In this document: positions 22,390-32,753 of the stretch, piece after piece
How the letters are laid out: each line of letters starts with the position of its first letter
Numbering within the stretch: the stretch's first letter is position 1
Assembly (NCBI RefSeq): GCF_022581195.2
Contig: NC_061467.1
Coordinates: 558,001-622,000, forward strand
Reading direction: 5' to 3'
Source of the DNA: Helicoverpa zea
Taxonomy: Eukaryota; Arthropoda; Insecta; Lepidoptera; Noctuidae
DNA length: 64,000 nt
The notes under the pieces: generated by a model
Told to the model about the DNA's origin: nothing
The model's database searches: none
Seen by the model: the letters and a program-made list of their open reading frames with translations, nothing else
Program-made: the position numbers and the translations under genes

Positions 22390-22791
22390 CGGGTGTGTCG
22401 TTCACAATCACATTAAATCATATCGCATATACTTTATGATATTCTATGGCGAATTGTAAAAAAAATAACCTAATCCATTCAGTGGTTTAACCACAGGAGT
22501 CATTTTTCGTTTTTATAATTTACAACATGTGTAAAGCAGAGATAAAGTTAGGAGTATCGGATGTTTTGATCAGTTGACAGCTGTCAGTTTTCAAGGGAGA
22601 ATTTTAGTTGTTTGTAATGACTGACTTTTATATGGTGTTCTAATTTTTGCAAATTTTTATTCCATTTACTTTGTTTGAAAAAAACATTTTTTTTATTTTT
22701 ACGTATTTTTCTTTTATCTTTGTGTTAATCGACATATATTAATCAGTATATTAACGCATTTCATTTAATGTGATTATGAACGACACACCCG
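22390..22791. mobile_element. MITE with ATAT target duplication (402 bp)
   Basis: Long inverted ends CGGGTGTGTCGTTCACAATC / GATTATGAACGACACACCCG continue inward to CACATTAAAT. ATAT flanks both sides (22386-22389, 22792-22795). A fragment of the same end recurs near 38215-38265. Confidence 0.75.
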
Positions 22792-22829
22792 ATATACATT
22801 TATAGATGTAGTAGCCGGCTGTTAGAAGG

Positions 22830-22945
22830 AAAACATCTCAAGGAAGCCTAGACTATAAAGTGTGAGACCACCAAACAGCATTGAGCAAGCGTGGTGATTA
22901 ATGCTCAATCCTTCTCCATGTGAGAGGAGGCTGAGGAGATGTGCC
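22830..22945 (+). mobile_element. SINE-B 3' part
   Basis: GGAAAACATCTCAAGGAAGC, GAGCAAGCGTGGTGATTAAT and GAGAGGAGGCTGAGG. Confidence 0.7.
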
Positions 22946-23619
22946 TAGGCTACTTTTTTCCTAGTTGTGAGATGTGGAAAGATATTTTTCTGGGATAAAT
23001 AAAAAAAGTGGTTTTGAATCTTAACGGTTTATTTAAACTCAATAGACAAACAATAAATATATCTTTTAAATATCTACCTAACGATTTGTACATTTCAGTT
23101 TTATTACGATTAAATTAATGATGCCTAAAACAAATGAAATGATTGTTATTGACTAGATTGAATATGATCATTATTATATCAATAAGTAAATAAAAGCAAA
23201 ATAATTTAATCTGTGTAAATATATACCTACTGTCATTTAACTTAATCATAACTTTACCAAATATAAGTTTTGTCTCACTGTTTCAATTCACTTTCAGCTT
23301 TAAAAAGCTCTCAGTCGGGCACTCAAACATTATCACTATTTAACACACCCTTAAATATTACAACAAAATAACTAAATATTATCTTCAGTCTATTTTATTT
23401 ACAAACATACACATTAGCAACATTATATTACATAATGGATTTACTTAAAAGGATATTATTTCGCTCTATGGCATTTATGTATAATCTTTTTTTTATCTAA
23501 CAATAAAGACAACATGAACCAAACAAAACATACAAAATTACGTTTTCGTAGCAACTTTTAGGGTTTTAATCAATAGTTTTACAAAATGATCTTATTATAG
23601 GGAAATATTAAAACTAAGT
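22946..23619. other. intergenic, nothing recognised
   Basis: AT-rich sequence between SINE-B and a LINE remnant, with no ORF of coding character. Confidence 0.4.
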
Positions 23620-23705
23620 ATCAAAATATTCATCCGCATCGCTGTCAGCTGGGATCGTGCCCAAAAGGCTGGCTGCATTGCCACGCTGGATGGCAAACAT
23701 ACATA
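23620..23705 (-). mobile_element. LINE C-terminal remnant
   Basis: The minus strand encodes FAIQRGNAASLLGTIPAD followed by acidic residues and a stop. The same end occurs at 52793-52935 on the plus strand. Confidence 0.5.
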
Positions 23706-24243
23706 GTTATGTAATACATATAATTTTCAAAGGAAAATGTTTGATTGTTCTCTACAAATACATACATTTATACTCTGTACCTAGGTACATACATAGGTAC
23801 TCATTAGTTACATGTTTTCAACGTATCAAATCTACATACACACTTAAAATCAATAGATTGTTTTTTCTTTAGATTGATTAAAAAAAAAAAATAACTTATT
23901 TTAAAGTCTTCCTGTAATAATATATTCATGTCTTTATAGACAAGTTTTTAAGACAAATCTTGGTATAAAATGCAGATTTCCTTAATGACTAGAACACGTC
24001 AGAAACAATAAATTCAACAAATAAATACGCCTACCTTTTTTTAAACTATTCAATAAATACTTACAACTTATGTTTTTTACATAAAAAGGTATAAAATAAG
24101 TCACAGCACTGAGTCACATGTCAAAAGGTCAAAGACCTTTGAGTCACACTTGTATGCAGACGAGCCTTTGATATCCTGATGAGGAAATGATGAGAGAATG
24201 AGGAGGCCATCCCATTTCTTTACAAGAGAAGAATTTTTTTAAT

Positions 24244-25631
24244 TCATTCTTCATCACCAGTCGTCTGATTATATCTGGAAAGAAAAATAATATTATTAAA
24301 ACCTTATTTAAAAATACCTGTTTGCTACTTAATATTATGAGTTCGAGGTCAAAACACTGGACCGATTTAGATGCGGTAGTTTCCAAAGAAAAACAACTAG
24401 TACATGTGATATTAGAATTAAGAATATAAATAGATAATCTAGCCGTTCCCGCGGTTTCACCTGCGTCAAATGGGAACTACTGCCCGTATCGGGATAAAAT
24501 ATAGCCTATGTTACTCGGAGAGAGCGTAGCTTTTTAACAGTGAAAGAATTTTTCAAATCGGTTTGGTAGTTTCTGGGCATTTCCGGTACAAACAAACATA
24601 CAAAAAAAAAATCCTCTTTTTTATATTAGTATAGATAATTATTATGGAGAAGTTGTATTCCTTCCGAGTTTAATAGGAAGTATAGATGTTTTATTTCTCA
24701 AACACAACTAAGCCTTAGGTGTATGTGTGTGTATATGTATGTGTATATGTGTGTATGTGTGTGTATATGTGAAGTTAAACATACGTGCTTCTGTGTATTC
24801 ACCAGAGTCGTGTTCACTTTTTATAGAACTAAACTTGTTAGTGTAGTAAGACTGGTTTCTTTATAATATGTGTCTGTAGGTAAATAAGTTTTTATGAAGA
24901 CAGGTGATAATTGCATATTTGTGTGAGTTATATGGTAGCCTATTGTGTGTTTGTTTATTTAAACGAGACGATAATAATACATTCTTAGAAGTGAGTTTAC
25001 GAGCGTAACATAATAAGTGTGTTTTTCGTTTATCGTGAAAAACGTTAGTGGAAATTTAATTTCATGTGTTGTTTAATTTAATATTGTTTATCTTTCTTTA
25101 ATTTTAACTTAAAGATGATGTATGCATGATGTGTTCTCCTGTAATTGAAGGAGCACAAATCTATAAATAACTTTTTTGTAATTACGCATGTAAGGTGTAT
25201 CCTTTGTTGGAGTTCCATTTGAATAAAAATAAAAAAATAAAATAAAATAAATGAACAAAAACAAAATTACAATACTATAATTGGCGTGAAAAAATGCATA
25301 GTTTCAAATACCGTGTATATTTTAACAGAAAATGTTAACATTATAAAAAAAGTACAACTTACTTTTCACGTGTCATGCATTGATTCGCGTACCAAATCGT
25401 TCCAGATGGACAGCTATTCTCCGTAATCACAGATCTTCTACTTCTGAAACCTTCCCTTTCACCCACTTTAACATCAGCTTCAAAAAACTTCAATAACAAT
25501 GTCTTTACACTTCCACGTCCCAAATCAACCACAGGACTCACTGAAACAGTTGAATCTCGCGCACTCGGAGGCAGAGAAAATACTGCGCAAATTAACTGAG
25601 AAGTGAGGACAACCAGTACTAAGTTAGCCAT
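24244..25631 (-). CDS. secreted cytokine-like prepropeptide C (two exons, 99 aa)
   Basis: Exon 1 is 25631-25363 and exon 2 is 24274-24244. The signal peptide is MANLVLVVLTSQLICAVFS. The spacer is about 40 residues, then RSRR (63-66). The mature peptide carries Cys74 and Cys85 (C-X10-C, CPSGTIWYANQC). The apparent stop after TREK overlaps a GTAAGT donor (25362-25357). TTTCTTTCCAG ending at 24275 is a clear acceptor. Phase-2 joining yields the tail KYNQTTGDEE and TGA. The intron holds a Helitron-like element and a TG-rich microsatellite. Among the four, this copy and B best fit the consensus C-P-x-x-x-x-x-x-x-x-x-C. Role as for paralogues A and B: an extracellular peptide signal, by inference. 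Confidence 0.8.
24439..24635 (-). mobile_element. Helitron-like element
   Basis: On the minus strand it begins TCTATACTAATATAAAAAAG and ends GAACGGCTAG. The body holds GGTTTCACCTGCGTC and the complement of CCCGTATCGGGATAAAATAT. It lies in the intron of prepropeptide C. Confidence 0.65.
24718..24778. repeat. (TGTGTATG)n microsatellite
   Basis: Alternating TGTGTG/TATGTG units over about 60 bp, in the intron of prepropeptide C. Confidence 0.85.
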
Positions 25632-25700
25632 ATTTTATAACGGTATGTTCACAGCTCTGCGCTTAATCGGCGAATGAGAAACAGCTCGTATTGAATCTTG

Positions 25701-25728
25701 TTTAAATATTGAAAGATCGGCTACGTCA
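25701..25728 (-). promoter_or_regulatory. promoter elements of prepropeptide C
   Basis: TATTTAAA at 25708-25701 (minus) lies 70 bp upstream of the ATG at 25631. CTGACGTAG (TGACGT box) sits just upstream, at 25721-25729. Confidence 0.45.
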
Positions 25729-25802
25729 GTTAGTTATCAGCCACTCGCTGGTTATGTTCGCAGTGACTCATGTTGAGAAAACTCTGTGTCCTTTTTTTAT
25801 AA

Positions 25803-26101
25803 CCTTTAGCCTGCGCGCACACTGCAGAATATTCAGTCGGCCCTTGGCAGGATTTTTCAAAGTTTATCAAGGTTTATCAAAGTTTTTAGTCGTCCGGACA
25901 CCGAACCTCATCGTCCTCCGAGCGTTTTTCCCAATGTTGGGGTCGGCTTCTAGTCTAACTGGATGTAGCTGAGTACCAGTGCTTCCTGAAACCGAACCTA
26001 ACCTAACTTAATCATTGCTACGTGTGTACTACCATTCATCTTCATACTGATTTATGAGCTAAAACTACTTGCCGACTAAATCTCTGTAGTGTGCGCGCTC
26101 T
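25803..26101. mobile_element. MITE family H, copy 3, split by a SINE tail
   Basis: GCGCGCACACTGCAGAATAT...AGTCGG on the left and GCCGACTAAATCTCTGTAGT...GCGCGC on the right are the two ends. SINE-A sequence at 25906-25982 interrupts it. Confidence 0.6.
25906..25982 (-). mobile_element. SINE-A 3' tail nested in a MITE
   Basis: CATCGTCCTCCGAGCG, CCCAATGTTGGGGTCGGC and GAGTACCAGTGCTT. Confidence 0.75.
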
Positions 26102-26239
26102 TAAGGTGGAAAGTAGATGTGTATACAGCTAGCGTTGAATAACGAGTATGTATATTTACAAATAATTGGGGCTTAAACGCCATACGTGTAAAGGAACGAT
26201 ACCTTTTTATTTCCACGACGTTTCGGACGATGATCGATC

Positions 26240-26275
26240 ATAAGGTTAAACAACGCTTAGCGCAGTCGATCCGTG
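26240..26275 (+). repeat. 5S-rRNA-like SINE3 fragment
   Basis: AAGGTTAAACAACGCTTAGC followed by GATCCGTGGGTGGGTG aligns by eye with the internal promoter part of 5S rRNA (AGTTAAGCAACGTCG...GATGGGTGACC). A clearer copy is at 35905-36010. Confidence 0.35.
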
Positions 26276-26301
26276 GGTGGGTGGTGGTGGGTGGGTGGGT
26301 T
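26272..26301 (+). repeat. G-rich run, possible G-quadruplex
   Basis: GGGTGGGTGG, then TGGTGGGTGG and GTGGG: at least four G3 tracts with 1-4 base loops. Confidence 0.7.
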
Positions 26302-26324
26302 CTTCCGCGTTTTGGAACTCATGA

Positions 26325-26552
26325 TAAAATGGTGAGTCCCGGCTGACATTTGAACAGCTTTGCCAATCGTTACGATAGTTAGAAGCGAGATAGTCTGACA
26401 ACCAGCCCATACCAAGGGGTCTCGGGTTGCCCGGGTGACTGGGTTGAAGAGGTCGGATAGGTAGTCGCTCCTTGTAAAACACTGGTACTCAGCTGCATCC
26501 GATGAGATTGAAAGCAGACCCAAGGTGTTTGGAAAAGGCTAGGCAGATGATG
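26325..26552 (+). mobile_element. SINE-A, head missing
   Basis: GAGTCCCGGCTGACATTTGA, GGGTTGCCCGGGTGACTGGG, AAAACACTGGTACTCAGCTG and GCAGATGATGAC. Confidence 0.75.
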
Positions 26553-27258
26553 ACATATGATATAATATGATAGCAATTGCAAACAGTATTACTTATTCGA
26601 TATTACACAATTTGTTTACAATTGAATAAGTCTCTTGTCCAATGTTTAATTTGCTTGAATGATGCAATTTAAGAAAAGAGTATTTCTTCATTCGGTTTAT
26701 TATCCGCAGCTATTCCTTTAATGTGTATTAACCACTTCACTGTCCACGAAGCAGACACAATAGTAAGACAATCGGTGTGTATCACATACGAGTATGTCTG
26801 TGGGACAGGGAAGTTGTTAAGAAGAATTATTTCAGCTTCCTATAGATCTTTTCGAGCGACTATCTACCAGCACATAATCCGCACACATCAGGATCATCAC
26901 AATAATGATCATAATTTTCACGCCTAGTCCTGGGGTCCGGTAAGTGAGCTGGCGAGTCTCCAATTGCCATTTTTACATGTATTCAATACCTTGTCATCAG
27001 CAGGTGCCATACTCCCATAGTTTCCCATATCCTAGTCCACTAACACCAGCACAAGAGCCCAAGTACATAGTTTCCTTCTATAGTTAACAATAGTTTAGCG
27101 AACCGGGGATTGTCCTTGGGTACATTTCTATAGTGTATACTTACGGGAACAATCGTCAGTTTAGTGTCACCATTTAATTAAAGTTGTCTGAAAAAGGCTT
27201 CAGCGTGTTGGCTTCGATTTTCAAAAATATAGTCCCGTGATTTGGTAGGTATGACTAT
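26553..27258. other. intergenic, nothing recognised
   Basis: No repeat matched another copy in the window, and no ORF showed protein-family character. Confidence 0.4.
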
Positions 27259-27259
27259 A

Positions 27260-27459
27260 AAGCTAAGCGTACACTTGTCGGTGTCATACGCAACGAACGC
27301 AACGCACGCAACGGATCGTAGTATTATTATACATTATGTGCGATGCGTACGATGCGGACAGGTGGACGCACTTGTTTGAGTTTCTATATAAATAATACTA
27401 CGATTCGTTGCGTGCGATACGTCCGTTGCGTACGATACCGACAAGTGGACGCTTAGCTT
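27260..27459. mobile_element. foldback element, copy 1
   Basis: Termini AAGCTAAGCGTACACTTGTC and GACAAGTGGACGCTTAGCTT; the arms of ~85-90 bp are inverted copies. TA precedes the left end. The right flank is AA, probably a mutated TA. Confidence 0.8.
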
Positions 27460-27589
27460 AATGGGTTTTTACTATTATTTTACAGATTGAAACACGGTGT
27501 AAGTATAAGCCAATGGAAATATGTTTAAGAAAGTGATTCAATACTGCAACAGCATAATTATTGCGCAACTTGAATAAACTATGCAATTT

Positions 27590-27966
27590 CATCATCCTCT
27601 GAGCCTTTTTCCCAAACTATGTTGGGGTCGGCTTCCAGTCTAACCGGATTCAGCTGAGTACCAGTGCTTTACAAGAAGCGACTGCCTATTTGACCTCCTC
27701 AACCCAGTTACCCGGGCAACCCGATACCCCTTGGTTAGACTGGTGTCAGACTTACTGACGTAACGACTGCCAAGGATGTTCAATGACAGCCGGGACCTAC
27801 AGTTTAACGTGCCATCCGAAACACAGCCAATGGTGTCTAAGATATACTTAGAAAGTACATACAATTTTAGAAAAGTTGCATTGGTACTTGCCTGACCTGG
27901 GATCGAACCCGCGCCCCCATACTTGAGAGGTTGGTCCTTTACCCACTAGGCCACCACGACTTTTTT
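27590..27966 (-). mobile_element. full-length SINE-A
   Basis: Minus orientation, from the CATCATCCTCTGAGCC tail to the head. The B box reads GGATCGAACCCGCGC and the A box is within TTTACCCACTAGGCCACC on the plus strand. Confidence 0.85.
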
Positions 27967-28085
27967 TATAATAAACTATGCAATTTCAAAGAAACTTATT
28001 CATGTTAAAAAAACCCTTAGTGTCGTCCTCGCTCATGTTGTGAAAAACAGATGTAGAAATGAAGAAAACTGTCCCTTAGAGTACT

Positions 28086-28300
28086 CGCACATTGCAAACT
28101 TTCAGTCGGCTGATAGTTTTTTCGAGCTTCTAAATCAGTATAAAAAATAATGGCAGTACGCACATTACAAAGATCAGGTATTTAGCCGGCCTCAAACAGA
28201 CTGAAATTTTTATTGGAATCAAGGTTTTATTATGAAAAAAATACCGAGTAAGTTCGGGCTGACTTAGTCTGAAGTGGCGGTACATTGGCTGACTGCTTAA
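28086..28300. mobile_element. MITE family H, copy 4
   Basis: It contains TTTCAGTCGGCTGATAGTTT and the uninterrupted site CAAAGATCAGGTATTTAGCC, which serves as the empty-site reference for MITE F. Confidence 0.65.
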
Positions 28301-28644
28301 CCACCAAAGCCAACAAGCTGAAGCTCTTTTGAGACAACTTTATTTTATGAAATGGTGTATTCATGAAATGGTGACACAGAACCGATACAATCATTAATTA
28401 TTATGATTTGGGATCATATGTTTGCGGATTATGAAGTAGTAGATAATAATCACTAGGACAGTTCTATTAATTCATTTATACTTAATGGTTATTGGACTAA
28501 AGGCCAAGAGTACCTAAGTATCAAAATGGAAAAAAAAATACAGAAGTTTATTAAAAAGAAATATCAAATAATAAACACCTTGTTTATTTATATTTACAAT
28601 AGTTTTAAAAAAATCAAATGAATGGAATGAAAACTAATAATAAT

Positions 28645-29010
28645 AATGGCGTCCACGGCCGATTTCGACCACGGCGGCTGTTCTCATTTAAGGAGATCAG
28701 GCCAGCTGCGCAAGACATATTACCTATAGTGCAAAAGCATTTGCGCAGACACAGGTGCACTCCCTATTCCTTCACTCTCATAACCCGATGGGACGGCAAT
28801 CCGACACGACCGGAAAGAGATCAGGCGCAGGACCGACATTTACGTGCTCTCCGATGCACGGGTGATTCAATCACCAACTTCCAGACTACGGGCTGCTTTG
28901 TGAAAGTTTAAGAAAACCCACAAAGCGATTTCGGCCCGACCCGGGAATCGAACCCGAGACCTCGTGCTCAGCAGCCGCGCTTGCGACCACTAGACCAACG
29001 AGGCAGTCGC
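28645..29010 (-). mobile_element. SINE-D, full length
   Basis: The minus strand opens with a tRNA-like head: TGCCTCGTTGGTCTAGTGGT (A box) and CTCGGGTTCGATTCCCGG (B box). A 270-bp body follows, ending in GGTCGAAATCGGCCGTGGAC. It is nearly identical to 43437-43796. Confidence 0.8.
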
Positions 29011-29496
29011 AAGGCAGTCGAATGAAAACTAATACTAATTAGTTTATAATAATAATGTAATATAATATATGTATAATAGTAATGTAATAGTAATTAGTTT
29101 ATAACAAAAACAACAGTTTTCAGTACAAATTTATTTATTACATCAAATAGGTTTGACTAGAGAAAAAAAGAAATAATATTCTTTAACAACATAATGTTTC
29201 TAGATATGATTGTTTTTTTACACAATTTAAATTCATTATTATCCTTTTTGTACTATAACACAATTTTGGAATTATTTACATAATAAGCTTAATAAAAATA
29301 AATATATAAACATAAATTATAAATTGGCTAATACTAAAATAATATTCTTTAAATATTGTTGTCTGAAACCTTTTATAATTATTGACTAGATTTTTTTATT
29401 CTTTCAATATTATTAACAAGCTAACTAACATTATACTAATTGGCATTATACTGCAAAAATTAACGTTTCCATACAAGCCGAATCGAAAAATGGTCC

Positions 29497-30301
29497 TTAA
29501 CTGACTGCTTCTTCCTGTGACCTGAAAAAAAAAAACAAAATTAAAATTAGTAGAATTTCCTAACTTGGGTAGACAAAGTAGACAAAATTAAATGATCACA
29601 TAAATCATATTTTTAGTCAAGCTTGGTTATACGCAGTATCCAGTGGGGCTCACCAGGGCCAAAGCCTGCCGGGGCTGCGGGATTGTTCGAAAGAGTTACC
29701 GCGGCCCTGGTACATACAGGACTTTAGAAGGAACATGGTGGGTTTCAATCAACAAGAGCCTGACACTCCCTCACACTGCACCCACAGCGGAAGGGATAAT
29801 TGATGATTTTCCCATTTAAAAAATTGCAGTATGAGAATATAACTTGGTTTGTTTTTGGCTATACTTTTTGCCGTCAAATGGCTAAACTTAAATCTTTCAA
29901 AAGCAAAGCGAAGGGGTAATAGAAAAATATGCATTAAAACTTACCTACTCTTCACCATCTTCATCTTTTTCATCAAAACATCTATATTTACGAAATTCTT
30001 GTCCTTCAGGGCACCCAGGAACGTTCATAACGTTCCTTTTCGTTCTTCGAAACACGAAACTTCTGTCAGTAACTTGTTCCTTTTTTCGTTGCAGACGACC
30101 CAGTAAACTTCTATCAATCAAACTTAGCACTTGTACTGTGTTAGCACTAGGTTCAAAATCGATCGCTGGTGATAGTAAGGCACTTTTCGTCGTTTCCACA
30201 TCACGCTCAGACACCGACGTCACATCCACAGAGATAGGAGAAGAAGTCGCAAGGCAAAATAGCAGTGATAGAGATGTAAAAAACAATGCCAAGTGCGCCA
30301 T
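29497..30301 (-). CDS. secreted cytokine-like prepropeptide D (118 aa, or 125 aa by an alternative donor)
   Basis: Exon 1 runs from the ATG at 30301. The signal peptide is MAHLALFFTSLSLLFCLATS. The spacer is the longest of the family and the furin-type site is RTKR (86-89). The mature part has Cys97 and Cys108 (C-X10-C, CPEGQEFRKYRC), then a very acidic end (EKDEDGEE). Two donors lie 4 bases apart: GTAAGT at 29944-29939 leaves an in-frame TAG at the exon end (29947-29945). GTAGGT at 29948-29943 leaves the phase-2 end seen in paralogues A-C. With the acceptor TTTTTTTTTTCAG ending at 29522, the second choice adds ESQEEAVS and ends at 29497. The stronger donor favours the 118-residue form; the paralogues favour the longer one. 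Confidence 0.75.
29640..29815 (-). repeat. interspersed repeat E, copy 3
   Basis: TACCGCGGCCCTGGTACATA and CCTGACACTCCCTCACACTG, inverse of the copies at 14 kb. It lies in the intron of prepropeptide D. Confidence 0.55.
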
Positions 30302-30382
30302 TTTTAACCGACTTATAAAAAAGGAGGACGTTCTTTTTTAAGGTGGTCTTTGAATACCCGCACTTGAACACTGTCTGTTGAA

Positions 30383-30500
30383 GACTGCTCTATACTGCCG
30401 ATCGTAACCACTACTTATATTAAGGAGGAAATTTAAGAAATAAAATAATTACAGCAATGCGACACTCGATTCATTATAATATGACATCATACACACGTCA
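30383..30500 (-). promoter_or_regulatory. promoter of prepropeptide D
   Basis: TATAAGTA at 30419-30412 (minus) is followed 25-30 bp downstream by an Inr-like GAGCAGTCT. TGACGTGTGT and ATGATGTCAT boxes lie upstream at 30481-30500. The ATG is at 30301. Confidence 0.5.
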
Positions 30501-30805
30501 TAGAACGCAACTCCTTTAAAGATTATTGGTGAATAGAAAATGTGTAAAAACCGTGTTTGTACAAAACAATTGTTTATAGTATTGTAGGTACATGTGAAGG
30601 CTTATGATCCTTCTGAAATGGTAACAAACAAAACATCGTTGTTTATAATACACCGGCTGTTTTCCGCTTAATCGCATATAAAACCTATTGACGCGCACTT
30701 GGACAACGTGTACAACATGTTTTCCACTATTTACATATTACACATTGTAGTAACTAACTTAACTATGTTTTAAATGTCTTGGTTGTCATATAATTAAAAA
30801 ATAAT

Positions 30806-31072
30806 GATGATGTCCACCTAGCCGATTATCGGCTTTGCGCAGACACAGGCGCACTCTCTATTCCTCTTCATAGCCCTATGAGAGAGAGATCAGGAGAAAG
30901 ACATTAACGTGTTCTCCAATGCACGTGTATCAATCATCATCTTTCAGGCTCAGGGCTGCTTTGTGTAAGTTTCTAAAACCCTTGTTTTGATTTTGGCTCG
31001 ACCCGGGAATTGAAACCGAAATCTCGTGCAGAGGTGCCGCGCTTGCGACGACTAGACCAACAAGGCAGTTAA
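30806..31072 (-). mobile_element. SINE-D, diverged
   Basis: CGACCCGGGAATTGAAACCG and CGACTAGACCAACAAGGCAG mark the head in inverse orientation; the body is shortened. Confidence 0.65.
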
Positions 31073-31169
31073 ATGATAATAAAATAAAGTGCTTGTCAAG
31101 CTTTCATATGACGTAGAGTTTCATCACTGTTGAGCAAAGTAAAAAATGGGTACAAATAGTCCTTTGTCT

Positions 31170-31376
31170 CTTCATCATCCTCCGAGCCTTTTTCCCAACT
31201 ATGTTGGGGTCGGCTTCCAGTCTAACCGGATTCAGCTGAGTACCAGTGCTTTACAAGAAGCGACTGATCTGATCTCCTCAACCCAGTTACCCGGGCAACC
31301 CGATACCCCTAGGTTAGACTGATGTCAGACTTACTGGCTTCTGACTACCCGTAACGACTGCCAAGGACGTTCAATT
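31170..31376 (-). mobile_element. SINE-A 3' half
   Basis: CATCATCCTCCGAGCCTTTT, CAACCCAGTTACCCGGGCAA and CCGTAACGACTGCCAAGGAC. Confidence 0.8.
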
Positions 31377-32566
31377 TTCAGGTCCTTTGTCTCTTATTGG
31401 CTGAAAAAAAATAGCTTCCATCTTTAAAATGACAGCCACGGTACTCCATCATGACATGATTCTAAGCTGTGGTTTTCGCATATGTAGGTACTGTAGGTAT
31501 AACATAATATAATATAGGTAAATATAAACATTTGTAAAACCTGTGGTAAAACTGAGCACGTGTATTACAATACATTATCCCTATAAGTTTCCTGAATGTT
31601 AATGTTAATGGTATAAGTTGTACCTGAATGAACGATACCATATAAGGAAAATAGTATATGTGACGGTTTAATTGATTAATAATTATAATTATTCATTCAA
31701 CCTCGATTTACCCGTAACTTTATTAGTATTTACCATTTTTAGGGAATTTTAACAAGAAGTCTTGGCGAGTAACAACTGTAGGTCGATCAGAGGTATGAAC
31801 AAGAGGTATGATCATAGGTAAAAAAACTGATTCATATTAGCTTTGAATCCAATATGTTATTTATTAAGGTTCGCCAATCGCAATAAATTAAAAATATAAA
31901 AAACAATCTATTAAAATAATACTTTGCAGTTATTTTTACCCGTAAGAGGTGCACACAGCACATAATGTTTTCTTCAATAAAATTCTGATATTAGGTACAA
32001 TTTTTTATGAAAACACATATTACCGTGCCGTTAAAACAATAAAAAGTATAAACATCCGAATAGAGAATTTCGTCGGAAAAAAAAAAGAGGTAAGTACCTA
32101 TATAAAAAAAACAAAGCACTTTTATGCATTTCTTTATGTTTCATTGTATTTAATAAGCTTAGTATAGATTATACATTTTCTTGTTTTTATTTAATCAATT
32201 AACTGTGTTTTAATGAACCAATTATAAGCAATTTGTAGTCTACGAAAAAACCCAAATTCCCCTCCGGTTTAGTCCCTAAAAAGTCCCTCAGTGCCTAACT
32301 ATATATGTAGGTATTATATATAAAGCTAGTGAGTAATGGAGACCAAATTGCTTTGTCAAACGTGACGTTTCGCTAACGACCTTGAAGCGAATCGAAACAT
32401 TTTGACGAACACACCCTGATTTCTATAAATCGATTCAATAACATCAATTCCTTTTCCATAGGCATAATAAGAATAATATAAATTGGCATACTAAAATTAT
32501 GGCATACTATAAGAATGTCTATATTATCTGTATCTATAAAATAAAAGTTGAAACTCTCATTCATCT
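31377..32566. other. intergenic, nothing recognised
   Basis: AT-rich. The 72-codon frame at 31949-32167 is low-complexity Lys/Ile/Tyr sequence with no secretory or domain signature. Confidence 0.4.
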
Positions 32567-32569
32567 GTC

Positions 32570-32753
32570 TATACTAATAAAGAGGAAACATTTTCTTGTT
32601 TGTACTCTAAAGGCCCGGAAAGTACTGAAGCAATTTTAAAAATCTTTCACTGTTAGAAAGCTACACTCTTTCCAAGTAATCTAGGCTATATTTTATCCCT
32701 TTACGGGCAGTAGTTCCCACGAGATTCGAGTGAAACCGCGAGAAAACAGCTAG
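32570..32753 (+). mobile_element. Helitron-like element
   Basis: TCTATACTAATAAAGAGGAA at the left and GGTAGTTCCC-like body to GAAACCGCGAGAAAACAGCTAG at the right, followed by T. Confidence 0.6.

Noticed and set aside
26246..26582. Three overlapping ORFs with Pro/His-rich ends
   Set aside because: They are translations of a SINE-A copy and the GGGT repeat.
28618..28911. 97-codon ORF, and the related ones at 43372-43801
   Set aside because: They fall inside SINE-D copies, repeat in both, and are not protein coding.
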